64,000 nt of DNA, taken from assembly GCA_034509925.1 (NCBI GenBank), contig CM067528.1, positions 4,844,501 to 4,908,500 on the forward strand, written 5' to 3'. Every line of letters starts with the position of its first letter. Position 1 is the first letter of the stretch. The translations under genes were made by a program, and so were the position numbers. A model generated the notes under the pieces. The model made no database searches. It was not told where the DNA came from and saw only the letters and a program-made list of their open reading frames with translations. Origin of the DNA: Hirudinaria manillensis (taxonomy: Eukaryota > Annelida > Clitellata > Hirudinida > Hirudinidae). Shown here piece after piece: positions 12,055-25,200 of this stretch.

Positions 12055-14963
12055 ATGTGCAAGTGCTGCATTTCTCAAGTAAGATTACTTCAAGAGGAAC
12101 GACGTTCTCAGTTATCTGCTTATGTTTTATTTTTGTAGGTGTCATGTTGTTGTGGCCCAGAATCGTGTGGGCTTTGCTGCTCATTTTTACCCAGCATAAA
12201 ACAGTCCACAAGTACAAGAATAATGTATGCTCTCTATCTTATTGTGGCTACAGTGTTCTCTTGTTTGATGCTTACAACTCCTTTCAAGCACTTTATAACA
12301 TCTCAAGTGGGAGTTTCCTGATCTAGCTTTTTAAAATTATGATGTCAATACAATAAGCAAATCTTTTTTAGATTCATAATATCAATTGGACATGTGCTCT
12401 ATTAAATGCTGGAAGTGATTGTGAAAAGTTGACCAGCTACCTGGGTGTTTACAGAATAACTTTCACTATGGTGGTGTTTCATTTCTTTCTCATGATATTG
12501 ACTGTGTGTGTTCCAAACAGCAGAATTTGCAGAGCAAATGTCCACAATGGGTTATTAGATTACTATTATATGAATTAGAAATTTTGTTATAAATTTTTTT
12601 ATGTCAAATCTTGCAGATTTTGGGGAATCAAAATTGTGGCTTTAATTGTCATAGGATTTTTGAGCTTCCTTATTCCAAATGATTATCAGTTCTCTAAAGG
12701 TAAAGCTTAATTAACTTGAAATTTTTCTACACATTTTAAAATTTTGGAACAGGTTAAATGATTAATGTTGTAAGCAAATGTAATGTGAGCAAAATTCCAA
12801 AATTATTTGTCTTTAGGATTCTCATTTTACATTTTCAATTATTGCATAACAAAGCTATAAGTTGCCTAATCAATATTTATGCACATGTTGGCTTAGATGG
12901 TCTTGTAATCGACACTAGCCAATTATATTGAAAGTATTAAATTAAGAAGCTATGTTTTCCTGAACAGTGTGGATGTTTATGGGAATGGTAGGAGCTACGT
13001 TGTTCATCATACTACAACTCATGCTTCTGGTAGACTTTTCCTATAGATGGCATTCCAAATGGTTATTACTCATATTACTTTATTCTTGGAACATATTTTT
13101 ACATAATGTCTGAACCCGAGATAATTGATATAAGGAGTGATAAATGAGGAGTGATTGTTGAAAACATTGAAGATGTGGATTAATTGAATTCAAGTTCATG
13201 AACATTTTGTAAAATTCATCAATGTTTGCATTGCCAATGATAGAGATCAAAGTTGTATTTTTATTTATTTGACCAGACTTTATGACTTCCCTATATATTT
13301 GATCATAAAAAATTAAAATGATGGGTTTACCTTGAGAAAGGTGAATTCATTCACAAAAGAATTGTTGAAGTTTAGACTTTTCCTATCTAGCAGTTGTTAA
13401 AATATATAAAATCTGAAAATTATCTTTGATTACACAGGACTCACTATGCACTGGGTGTAAACAAACCTAACAGAGCCTGGCTATGTGGTATGACATAATA
13501 ATGTCATTGACATTATCATGGCAACTCATTATTAAGCATTATTGACCCAATCCATTTTTTTGCAGCACTCTATTTCTTTGGGGCACTCTTTGTGGCCATT
13601 GTTTGCGCATGCACAGTTGCTCTGTATTTGTTCTATGCCAATCATGCAGAATGCCTAGAAAACAGAATTTTTATCTTTGTTAATGCAGGACTGTGTTTTA
13701 TCATGTGTTTGGTATCAATATTACCATGCATCAAAAGGAGTGAGTTTAAGCTCATTATTTCTAAAATTTATTCATCTTAATTTACATACTTCTACAATGT
13801 ATAATTCATGCAAAAATAATATCCTATTTCCTTTATATATTTGTTAGTTAATTTTAAATGCATTATCATGCTTTAAAGTAAAATAATGTGTTTCAGTGAA
13901 TTGTGATTCTGGGTTATTGCAAGGTGCCTTGGTGAGTATATATATAATGTACTTAACATGGTTAGCAATGGTTAGTGAACCTTCTAAGGAAATAGCAATA
14001 CAAGGAGGTAAGTAAATGGATTTATAAATTTTGTTTGATATCTATATGACTATATAGTTATTTATATGGCTATGTTATAGGTAATGAAGGAAATGACACA
14101 AGGAATATGACAGAAATCATATGTAAACCCAAGCTTTCTCTTGATTCATCTCATTCGTATCTTGTATTTTACTGGAACGAAGCTTCAGGATATGTCGGAG
14201 CTGTGATAATGTTTTTCTTGGCATTGTATTCCAGGTAAATGCATCTTTGAAATGTAAAGATTGCTAAATGACTGAAATTTAAATTTGCTTGCCTATTAGA
14301 ACTTTATTTATATTTGTGTTTAGCTTTATTATAACAACAAAATCAGATAGATTTGGCATAACTCAATCTAGGTCACCACAGGTGAGGAAAACTTTTTTAA
14401 CAAAATGCAGATTCTTGCTAATGTTTTCTGATGCACTTGATTTATTATGTTCTGATGCAAATGTTTAAACCTTGTGATTACAGAAAGCATGTTGTTGCTG
14501 TTGTTGCCTGAAGAGTAGTGAGTAAATCTGTAGTTGAACTAGTAAGAAAATATACTAAATGTGGTTTTCAGAGCTAGGAGATCCTACTGAAAGAGGTGGT
14601 CAAATTGTGATCTATAATGAAATTGAAAGAGTTGCTTACAGCTACTCTTTCTTTCACTTTGTCTATATATTGGCTTCCTTTTATATAATGATGCAACTAA
14701 CCATGTGGAATAAGTAAGTTTTTGTGATTTCTTCACGATTCTCAATTCTTATATATTTTTTATGTATTGTTTGTAGTCCAAAGGAATCTGTACTTCATTC
14801 ATTTGGATTCAATTGGCCATCAGTCTACATAAAAATGGCTACTAGTTGGATTTGTGTGGTTATATTTTTATGGACAGTCTTTTTGCCCAGGTGTGTTCCT
14901 GGTAGAAAATTCAATCCTGAAGAGCACAAATTGTGCAATGCAAAACAAGGAATGCTTATTTGA
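12055..14963 (+). CDS. SERINC: SERINC family multi-pass membrane protein (serine incorporator/TDE1), complete
   Basis: Exons: 12055-12078, 12139-12306, 12372-12550, 12617-12699, 12968-13061, 13438-13487, 13566-13739, 13897-14007, 14081-14234, 14324-14381, 14484-14517, 14572-14713, 14777-14963. The product is a roughly ten-helix membrane protein. The SERINC family is known to scramble phospholipids, to be linked to serine-lipid synthesis and to act in endomembranes and the plasma membrane. Family marks in order: the Cys-rich start (MCKCCISQ, then [13 protein letters not shown]), [71 protein letters not shown] and [18 protein letters not shown]. The N-terminus is shorter than usual. Exon 14484-14517 encodes six consecutive cysteines in the cytosolic loop before the last helices. 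Firm family call; the member within the family is not assigned. Confidence 0.92.
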
Positions 14964-15489
14964 AACAAAATTTACTGATTCATTTATTTAACTTGTTTTA
15001 GATGTCATCACTATGTTTTACTAGTCTGATCATGCTTTTTGTGAACTGAGAATTTCATGTTTCTGTCTAGATGCATCTGAAGATACAATGTAACGAATTT
15101 TAAGGGATGATCATATTTTACTTCATGGTATTTAAGATTTCTAATTTAATCTTGCCTGCTTTTAATTTTATGTAAATACTTATTTAATGTGCATGAGACC
15201 CAAAAGAAGCAAACAGATTTATGTCTCAATGAAATCACTGCCTTTTTATTTTGTTGCTTTTATTTTGTACTTTCTTAAATTCAATTCACTTTCGGCCATC
15301 TAGTGAAAGATTGAAGTAATTTTAGCTTGGTAACGCTGATTAATGCTGGTTAATGTTTGGGCCAGAGCCTTTCTTTTCGAAAGTGATTTTTTTTTGGATT
15401 TATTTATAATATTTATTTAAAAGAATGCTTCAAAAGAAAGTAATTCCATATTTTAATTTTGTGTTATCACTTCATACATCTCCGATGTC
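14964..15489. other. SERINC-dynein spacer
   Basis: About 500 bases with the SERINC 3' untranslated region and the probable dynein promoter, both genes on the plus strand. Low-complexity AT-rich sequence; no further gene or repeat recognised. Confidence 0.4.
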
Positions 15490-18400
15490 ATGTTCAACGG
15501 ATTTGAACGTCTGCCACCTAAGCAGTTTAGTGAGCGTCGGCTTGGAGGAATTCTAGGGATGGATAGAGGCGGTTTTGGCCACAAATGGTTATTCATAAGA
15601 ACATCTTATCTACAAACTTGAATTCCGTATTCCACGCGGAACGCAATTTTGCAACTCCTTATAGTGATTAGGGGTGTTGCTACGAGGAGATAACTTTAGC
15701 TTGATTTATAATTATTTGGTTCTGATTAATGAATGCATTTATTAATAGCAAAACAGAGCGTGAGTCGAAGAAGTCGAAATTTGTCAGAGGAGGAAGTAAA
15801 TTGCCACCTCTTGATACATCATCTTCGAAGTCAAATTTTAAAACAAGAAGCACAAGATTTAAAAAAGATGAAATGATCATTAAAGAACAAATGTAAATGT
15901 TCATTCTTATGTTTTTATGGGAAATTTATATTTAACCATGATTTCTTGAACTGTCGGTCAACAAATTAGTATTAATTTAGCTTTACCGTAACGTTAATAA
16001 CTTGTTTAATCATAGTTACAATTAAATATTCAGTTATCGAAGTGCTGTTGAGGCTTATGAAAAAGTAACAAAGTGGAGTGAGGAGAAACAGAGCAAAATA
16101 AAACGTATTAAATACCCACCAGAAGTAGGCCATTAAGTTTATATCTATAGATGAATTTTTCATATTTTTAATAATGTCTAGATGTACAGCAGAGGAAGAT
16201 TGTTGCGGGTTAGTGCATTAACTTAGCCATTTGTTAATGCAACGTAATGGCAAGGAATCAATATTCATTAGATGAATTATGAAGCCATGAAAAAAATTAT
16301 TGAGGAGAGCCCTATCACCCCAATGCAGCCTGCATTGTATCAGAGAATCTTGTGCTTAGTACCTAATAAGCTCAAGAACAATCCAAATGTAAAGGAGCTG
16401 TCAAATCAGTTAAAAGAAGAAATAGATTTTGATTTCATTGAGACCATAAAAAAACTAAATGGTTGATACTTTTACGATATGTTTATGACATGAATTAATT
16501 TTATTTGTCATGTTAACCTCAATTTCTGATATGCTTGGTATAGTTCGCATGACTCTTCGTGAGCCTGAGGATGAGTACGGTGAAGAAGAAAATAAAGAGG
16601 AGGTAAATGAACTGGAATCAAAACTTACTGAGCAAAAAAATAAAGTTCAGACTTCACCAAAATGGCATGAAAATTATATCTTGAGTTCTCGCATGCTGAG
16701 CAGAAATCTGCACATAACACATTACTGCTTCAGACAAGTTCTGGCCCTGTCAGAAAATATTATTGGGAAAATGCTGTTGCTTGACTGCAAATCTTACAGG
16801 TAATTTAAAAAAAAAGAAGAGAAAATAGCTGAATAAGTTACTTAATGAGTGTGAGTGGTTGCTTAAATAAGCTTGATTGATAATACACTTTTTTCATGAT
16901 ATTTTTTTTGTTCATTAACTTGGCAATTTGCTTTTATTTTTCAAGTTATCTGGAAAAAACATCGAGATTTTTTTATTGCTTGATTTGGCCATTTAGCATT
17001 TTATTTTATCTTTAAAACTTGATTGGTTGCAAATGTTTTTGTCAGCTCCAAAATAGGTATATCTTCATTTGACAAGGTTTTGTTTGTTTGTGTAGGACCT
17101 AACACTAGCCCTGATCCTAACCCTAACTCTAATATTCAGTTTACTTGATAACCATTTTCCAAATCATTAAGGTCTCTCGGGTGTAAAACATTTGAGCAAT
17201 TCAAAAGCATATTAACAAGAGGATGTAGGGAACAAGAAGATAAAGTTCAAGCAGAGTTAGTACACTTTTTGTAAATAAAATTCAGAATAGTTGCAGTGAT
17301 GGATGTTTGCTAAAAGATGGGTCCAGGCAATTGTGCAACTCATGTCTGAGAGGAAGGATGCTCACTTAATAAAAAATAAAAAGGTTGAGAGTTTTTTCAA
17401 TTGCTTGGCAAGCCTCATGTCTAGAGAGGTAGTTTTAATTCAGTTTCTTGAAGCTACGTAACGTAATAAAGTTCTGCTTTGTTTGAGCTGTCAGTTTTGG
17501 TGATGCAAGACTTTTTCAGATCCGTGATCTGCTTACAAGATCCATTCAGGCTTGGGTAGACACGTTCGATGAAAGGAATAAGGCATTTTTACCTCTCTTA
17601 AAAATGGAGTTAATTCTCGATGAAGAGACGAAAACAATGATGTTCTATCCATACTTTTCTGACCTCAAGGACCTCATAATATATGCTGTCGATTGTGTTG
17701 CTGAATCTTTGCAAGAAGTATTTATTAGCTGCTTATTTTGCAGTTTTGTTGCTGAGGTCCGTCATTAATTTTCCAGGTCCCAAAAATAGTTTCTTGGAAC
17801 CAAACGTCGGGATTCACTTATTTGAATTGCCAGGTCCCCCCGTCCATCATTAAATCGGCTTGCTTTTATTTGGTTGAATCAATAAATAGGAATTTTGAAG
17901 AACCCTGGGCAAGACTGGAAAAATTCAGTAATACTGACACGACCATTTGTTCAAACTAATGGGTTTTTGGACGTGTAATTTGCACGTTAAAATTGAAATC
18001 CTGATGATGTTATGTGAATGATGCCGTTTTTAAAATCTATCATTAAGGAAAATATTTATTAAGCACAATTTAATAGCTTTTTTCTTACAAAAACTGTAAG
18101 TTGTAGTCGTTTATTTGCAGATAGAGATTATAGTTATTTGGTTAATGGGATTGCAGCTTCAGAAATCGAAGAATTTATTAATTCTGAGCATACATTTGAA
18201 GAATATCAAGAAGTAGGTTCTTTCACGAACCAGTTCTGTTGCCATCAATTAAAACACAATTTTTTGTTTTATTTTTATTTAAATTGCTTTCAGCTCTATG
18301 TAAAATTTTTGAACATTATGAATGAAATCAAGATGCTCAACATCCAAGAACATTATGACATGGTAGAGCTGGATTGCACTGATCTCAAGTTGGGTTTGAC

Positions 18401-21400
18401 ACAAGCTGTTGTCACTCACATAAAGACAATTCTCAACAAGATGGCTGATGATCTCAGAGAGCTTAACAATGAGTTGAGTTCTTGTTGGTTTTTACTTTTA
18501 ATTCATTTTAATTAATCTTTCTGCTCTCTACCAATTTTTATAGCATCTGCTTTCAGTACCAGAGCATTACAGATGTTGGCCTTAAAATTCCTGAAACTCT
18601 TAAAGAACTTATTGACATGCAAACTTACATAGAGAATGTCAGAAACACTGATATATTTCAGCTGAATATGTTGGCCAAAGTAAGGTCATTTTCATTAAAT
18701 AAAGTTTTCATTTTGATGAATGCAGGCCTCACCATATTGTTGTGTTGCCATTAAAAATATGCAATATGAGCTGCTGATGTAATGGCATTTTTTTAAAGTG
18801 ATACAAAGGCTTTTCCTTGAAATTGACAGGAATCGTTCAGACGTATCATGTTCATGTTGGATTGTTATATCTTCTCCGAGGAAGATTTGGCATTAAACAG
18901 CACCGTGCCTTTGTGGCCAATAAAAATCAACCCTGTCTTTGATGCCAATGATGAGGTTACATACCTACTTATTTTTAGAAGTTTTAAAAGTTTCTTATTT
19001 AGAATATCTTGTATGATGTTATGACTGTATATAAAACGTATTTCTCATTAAGAAAGCTAATATACATTATATACAGATCATAGATCTAGCACGTCAAAGA
19101 TTCTTTACTTTGCTGAGCGAAAGAAAGGAAAAACTGCTCAGAGATTTGGCAAAGTTGAGACTGAGGATTGATACTTTCAATGACTACAGTGACACGACCC
19201 AACTTGACGACTACTTTAAAGTTGTAAAATCCACTATGATGAGAATTGCAGATCATTACAAAGAGAGAGATAAAATAAATGAGGAAGAGGACATGTTTGG
19301 CATCTCTGTTTGTTTCTTTTTCTTTGGTTTTTTTTTTTTCAAAATTTTTTGAATTTGTTATATTTGAAATCAGTGCACAGATTTCCCAGAAATTGCAGAA
19401 CTCGATGCTTTAGCGCAGCCTTTCTACAAGTTGTTTAATGCTCTTCGGAAATGGATGAAAGCCGAGAAAAGGTAATTCGCAGTGGCCATTGTTTCCTGTG
19501 GATTTGTAATTTCTTTTGTGGTTATTGTACCTAGGTGGATGGATGGAAATTTTAGCGAACTGGTAACAGATCAAATTGATGATGAATCAAAAGTTTATCT
19601 CAATCTTTTTACATTTTTGATGAGGGTAAAGTTTATGGTTGATGCTTTCCATCTCTTGTTGCAACTTTTCATTGTTTGATTCATTCGCAGATGTTTAGAA
19701 CCAATTACGAGAAAATTCTCGCCGAGGCAGAATTCAAAAGAATGGAGAAGATGAAAAAGATTAAGAGGAGGAAAAAAGGTAGTACAGATGCTGAGCCATC
19801 AGTATTGGAAGAAGAATTGGAAGAGTTGGCCAAAATGGCAGAACCTGCCATACTACCCATGATTGATGAAGTGTCTAAACAGATTGAAGAATTCAGAGTT
19901 AATACAAATTAGAATATCAAATCAAATCTCATTTCATTTCATTTATCACTGAAAAATACTTTCATTGTAGGAAAACATCCCGATCATGAGGATTCTCTGC
20001 AACCCAGGCTTGAGGTCGAGACATTGGAAACAGCTTTCAGACATCGTCGGATTTGACATCGAACCCGACTCGGGAACGACTCTAAGAAAAATGCTGAAAT
20101 TACGTCTGGAAGAATACACAGAGAAATTTAGCACCATAAGTATTGGAGCTTCAAAAGTCAATAACTCCTCATCAATTCAATTTATTCAATTGAATAAAAT
20201 TAGCTTCTTCATTTCTCTTCTAGGAGCATATGCTGGAAAAGTCTTTGCACAAGATGAAAGAGGAATGGGAGGATTTAATGTTTGAAATGACTCACTACAG
20301 AGATACGACCTTCCCTATTTTGGCCTCCTGCGATGAAATCCAAGCTTTGCTCGATGACCACATCATGAAAACTTTGACTATGAAGGGATCCGTGCACGTT
20401 AAGCCATTTGAGGCAGAATTGATTGAATGGGAGAAGAAGATACATTCTGTCCAGGATATTATTGATGGATGTCTCAGTGTAAGAGTTTAACGGTTATAGT
20501 TTTATCTTGGAAAACTTTGCACGGAACAATATGATGAGCTTGAAGACCTTGCAAGTCATCTTGGTGTGATCTTTAATGTCGAAAAATTATCTACTGGCAT
20601 CATAATTATCTTATGGCATCATAACATTTCAGAATAATTTTAATTGGCAGTTACACGTTACAGATTATTACTTTGAGGTCATTTGTTGTAGGTTCAAGCT
20701 CAATGGATGTACCTGGAACCTATCTTCTCATCTGAGGACATCATGCAGCAAATGCCTGATGAAGGAAGAAAGTTTCATATTGTTGACAAAAACTGGAGGG
20801 AAATTATGAATTACGTTGCCAGTGACAAGCGGGTTTTCCAATCAAAATTGATTCTGTTTGGTTAAACACATAAGCAATTGCCTTATTAAGACCTTATGCT
20901 GTTGTTGCCTGAGACTATCTGTTTAACTACTTGTTCATCTGTTTAAATTTCTTCAACTTCAGGTTCTTGTGGCTACTGACATGCCTGGCATGCTAAAGAA
21001 GTTAATTGAATCCAATAGCATTCTTGAGAAGGTCAACCAGGGCATAAATTCGTATCTGGAGAAAAAACGGTTGTATTTTCCTAGGTGTGCAGTTTACCTT
21101 TTAATTTGCAATGTTCTCTGCTTGAATTAACATCTATTCTGCATCCTGATAATCCAACTGAATATTTAGAATATACAGGCCCTACATTCCAATTTCAAAT
21201 AAACCAATTGTGCCTTTAATGCAAGTGAAATTATTTATATCGATAGGTTCTTCTTCCTTTCAAATGACGAGATTCTTGAAATTTTATCGGAGACCAAGGA
21301 TCCGACACGAGTTCAGCCTCATCTCAAGAAGTGCTTCGAGGGAATTGAAAAGCTTTTGTTCGATGAAAAGCTGAACATAAAAGCTATGTTTAGCAGTGAC

Positions 21401-22272
21401 GGCGAGAAGGTGGATCTCATCAGACAAATATCGACGGCCGAGGCCAAAGGGTCGGTCGAAAAGTGGTTGTTGCAGGTTCAAAATGTCATGCTGGAGTCTA
21501 TCAAGCACATCATCCTCTTGTCCATTGAGGTCAGAACTCATTTCAGGCCTTTACACTTGCATAATAACATAATAATGCATCTAAGTCTCTGCCATATTTT
21601 AGGCCTACGCGCAAGTCCCAAGAAACGAATGGGTCAAAGAATGGCCCGGGCAGGTGGTTTTGTGCGTTTCGCAAGTTTTTTGGACCCTTGAAGTGCAGGA
21701 CATCTTCATGAACGAAGAATTTTTCTCGACCGGTCTGCAAGACTTTCTCGGTACTCTCGACACGCAACTGTTGCAAATAATCGATTTGGTCCGAGGAATC
21801 CTGTCGAAGCAACAGAGGATCACCCTCGAATCTCTTGTCGTAATTGACGTTCATGCCAGGTCGGTTTTGAACTGTTTTTGGGAAATATTTCATCACGAAA
21901 AATTGAAATTGAATCCTATATTAAAGTCTTTCTTTTAATTTATTCAAGTATGAGTACCAGGTTGTTGGTTATACTTTAATAAAAACAGTGTGTAAATAGA
22001 ATTACTAATGGTAATTATTTTTGCTAGGTTTGCTGTTGTCCTTCATTTTCTTTAAAAATTTCAACACGTCCTAGATTTAAGTTCTGTCAATTACTTTTTA
22101 ATTGTATGTACAGAGACATAATTCAAGAATTAGTCGAAAAAAATGTCACCAAGGAGACAGACTTCAATTGGGTGGCACAACTGAGATATTATTGCGAAGT
22201 CGACATAGTTTACGTGAGAATGATAAGTGCTTCAATAGTTTATGCCAACGAGTATCTCGGAAATACGTCTAG
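15490..22272 (+). other. Dynein tail and linker exons
   Basis: Exons: 15490-15587 (proposed start), 15749-15892, 16034-16124, 16182-16209 (28 bases), 16272-16461, 16544-16799, 17172-17255, 17317-17428, 17520-17717, 17777-17927, 18121-18212, 18294-18472, 18544-18679, 18830-18955, 19077-19307, 19374-19471, 19535-19625, 19691-19897, 19971-20139, 20224-20478, 20692-20832, 20963-21085, 21247-21529, 21603-21859, 22114-22272. Landmarks are [11 protein letters not shown] near the N-terminus, [25 protein letters not shown] (linker-associated), [19 protein letters not shown] and [18 protein letters not shown]. An acidic/lysine-rich run ([17 protein letters not shown]) in 19691-19897 is poorly conserved. 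Confidence 0.8.
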
Positions 22273-25200
22273 GTACGTTCCAGCATTATACCAGAGAGAA
22301 GTGGCAGGCAAAAGCTAACTGAAATGGTGCAGTTTTCTGTGATTGTCAGTGGATTTTCAGAGTTAAGAACTATATTGACTCCAGTCTAACCCTCTCTTGA
22401 CCCTCTCTCTTAATGCTGTCTTGACCTCACCTTAACCCTACCATGCATCTTGACTCTGGAAATCCATGGACAACTGCCTAAGAGCTGCCACTTCTCCAGC
22501 TGCCTGTTACCCCATGATCATCTAACTACTAGAAATTTTGTCAGGGCTTCGTGTGAGTTTTAGTTTCAGGTTTTAAACTTTCAGGTTGGTGATGACACCT
22601 CTTACTGACAGATGCTATAGGACTTTGGTTGGTGCCTTCCATATGAACTTGAATGGAGCCCCAGAAGGCCCTGCTGGCACAGGTCTTTTGATGTGTTTTT
22701 AAATAGATTGGAGACACTGACTTAGAGAATGAGTAGTTTTTTAAATGTTATTAATCATCTTTGTAGCATTTTCCATCAGTCAATTGTAGTTATGCTAGTT
22801 AAAAACTTTATTTTAAAATTTGCTTTTTATGGGATAAATATGGTTCTGAAACATTTCCACATTTCCTTTAAGTTCATACAAGCCAGCTATGACTTGGAGT
22901 TTATCGTAGTTTACTTTTAGGAGCACATATTATGTGTGTTTACAGGCAAGACTGAAACAACAAAAGACTTGGCCAAAGCTGTTGCAGTGCAATGTTTGGT
23001 GTTTAACTGCTCCGACGGTTTGGATTACATCTCCATGGGAAAGGTTTGGAAGCATTCAAACGAAGAATAAGTGTTTCAAAAGACAATTTATTTTTTTTTC
23101 TTTTAAATAGTTTTTCAAGGGTCTTGCTTGTGCTGGTGCCTGGTCATGTTTTGATGAATTTAATAGAATAGATCTCGAAGTACTCTCCGTCATTGCTCAG
23201 CAGGTTGATATAAAACACGCTTTATCATATGTGATTTTTTGATAAGAGATATCAGGTTCTTATTAAAAGTGAAACAAAGCCAGAAATAAAAGCCAGACAA
23301 TAATAATAATAATAATAATAAGTCATTTATATAGCGCCGAACGCGTAAGCTACAGAGGCGCTGTAAACGCACTATTTTTTTTTAAAATAATACTCAATGT
23401 TATATACTATAATTCTATTTTTCAGATCCTTTGCATCATAAGAGCTGTGCAGAGTAAAGTAGAAACATTTGTGTTTGAAGGGACAGAATTGTCACTCAAT
23501 CCAATGTGTTACATTTGCATCACCATGAATCCCGGTTATGCCGGACGATCTGAGCTTCCCGACAATCTCAAGGTTTTTCAAAATATTTATGATCAGAAAT
23601 TCCATTTTTTAATTTAATGGCGACATGTGACATTTGTTTTATTCAGGTTTTGTTTCGACCAGTGGCCATGATGGTACCAGACTATGCGATGATAGCAGAA
23701 ATAAGTTTGTACTCGTACGGGTTCAAAGATGCCAGAAACCTGTCGGTGAAGATAGTGACGTTGTACAGATTGTGTTCAGAGCAGCTTTCATCTCAATATC
23801 ATTACGATTACGGAATGAGAGCCGTCAAAACTGTCCTCTTGGCTGCTGGAAATATCAAACTGAAATATCCAGAAGAAGATGAAAAGATTTTGGTTTGTTA
23901 TTGACTTTAACAGAGTTTGTATTTGGAGGATCTTTAGTTTCATATCTGAATAGGATGCACTACTTCTTTGGTAACAATTATAAATTCTACAATTCCTACC
24001 AAAGGATGCCTCTCAATGATATAATTTGGGTTGTGAACTTGGTGTACTGCATCTGCATCTGCTGCCATTGTGGTTGCTTTTACTAATGCAAATAGTTGAA
24101 CTGCAAGCATCCTAGTATTTGTATAAATTGATCAAATAAAGCCCTATTATTAGGAGGATCAAATATTGTATCTAGAATAATAATAATTATTCTGATGTAT
24201 TAAAATATGATTTATTGAATTTGAATTTGAAGATGCTCAGGTCAATAGTTGATGTGAATTGCCCAAAATTTCTGCTGCAAGACATAGTTTTATTCAATGG
24301 GATTGTGAGCGACATTTTTCCAGGCGTGCACTTGCCCACTCCTGATTACGATGTCTTCCTTGAAGAAGTCAAAAACGTCTGCATCAAGAATAACCTTCAA
24401 CTGGTTGAAACGTTTTCAGAGAAAATCATTCAAACCTATGAAATGATGATACTAAGACACGGGTCATAAGAGTTTGTTTTATAATTTTATAATCTTTTGC
24501 TTTTTTTTTTGAGAATGAATCTATAAAGTTATTCTATAAAATCTCCTCAATATCGTTAATTCAATTTTGATTTCCAGGTTCATGATGGTCGGTGATCCGT
24601 TCGGAGGCAAATCGACCGTTCTAAAAACTTTGGCTGAAAGCATGTCTAATCTGAACGAAAAGGACCATCCTGAATATGAGAAGGTCTATTACACCGTCAT
24701 CAATCCAAAGTCGATCACGATGGCTCAGCTCTATGGCACTTTTGACCTGGTTTCTCATGAGGTAGTGACCTGGTTAAATTTAAGTTTTAACTTAAACTGC
24801 CTTCTTAAGTGCACAAAATGCTTAACTAGTTGTAATATTACGAACAAATGACGTAGTGGTTCGACGGCGTCGTGGCAAACGTCTTCCGCGACTACAAGAT
24901 GTCCGACAAACCCGGTCGGAAGTGGGTCGTATTCGACGGCCCCATCGACGCCGTGTGGATTGAAAACATGAACACGGTGCTCGATGATAACAAGAAATTG
25001 TGTCTGACCAGCGGTGAAGTCATCCAAATGTCTCCTGTGATGAGCGTTATTTTCGAAACTCTCGATTTGTCCCAGGCTTCTGTGAGTGCTTCGATGAGTT
25101 GCTTTCTGAATCCATTGAGCTGTTGATTGTTGATTTTGTGCAACTAGTAATAGGTATGTCATTTGAATATAGCCTGCGACGGTGAGCCGATGCGGCATGA

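Noticed and set aside
17090-17150. CCTAACCCTAACTCTAA run suggesting telomeric repeat
   Set aside because: Only two or three degenerate units inside a dynein intron; similar words occur in the inverted-repeat elements, so an interstitial telomere is not supported.
24755-25198. 147-residue minus-strand ORF
   Set aside because: Antisense to dynein AAA2 exons. It contains no family motif, and the plus-strand frame is unambiguous.
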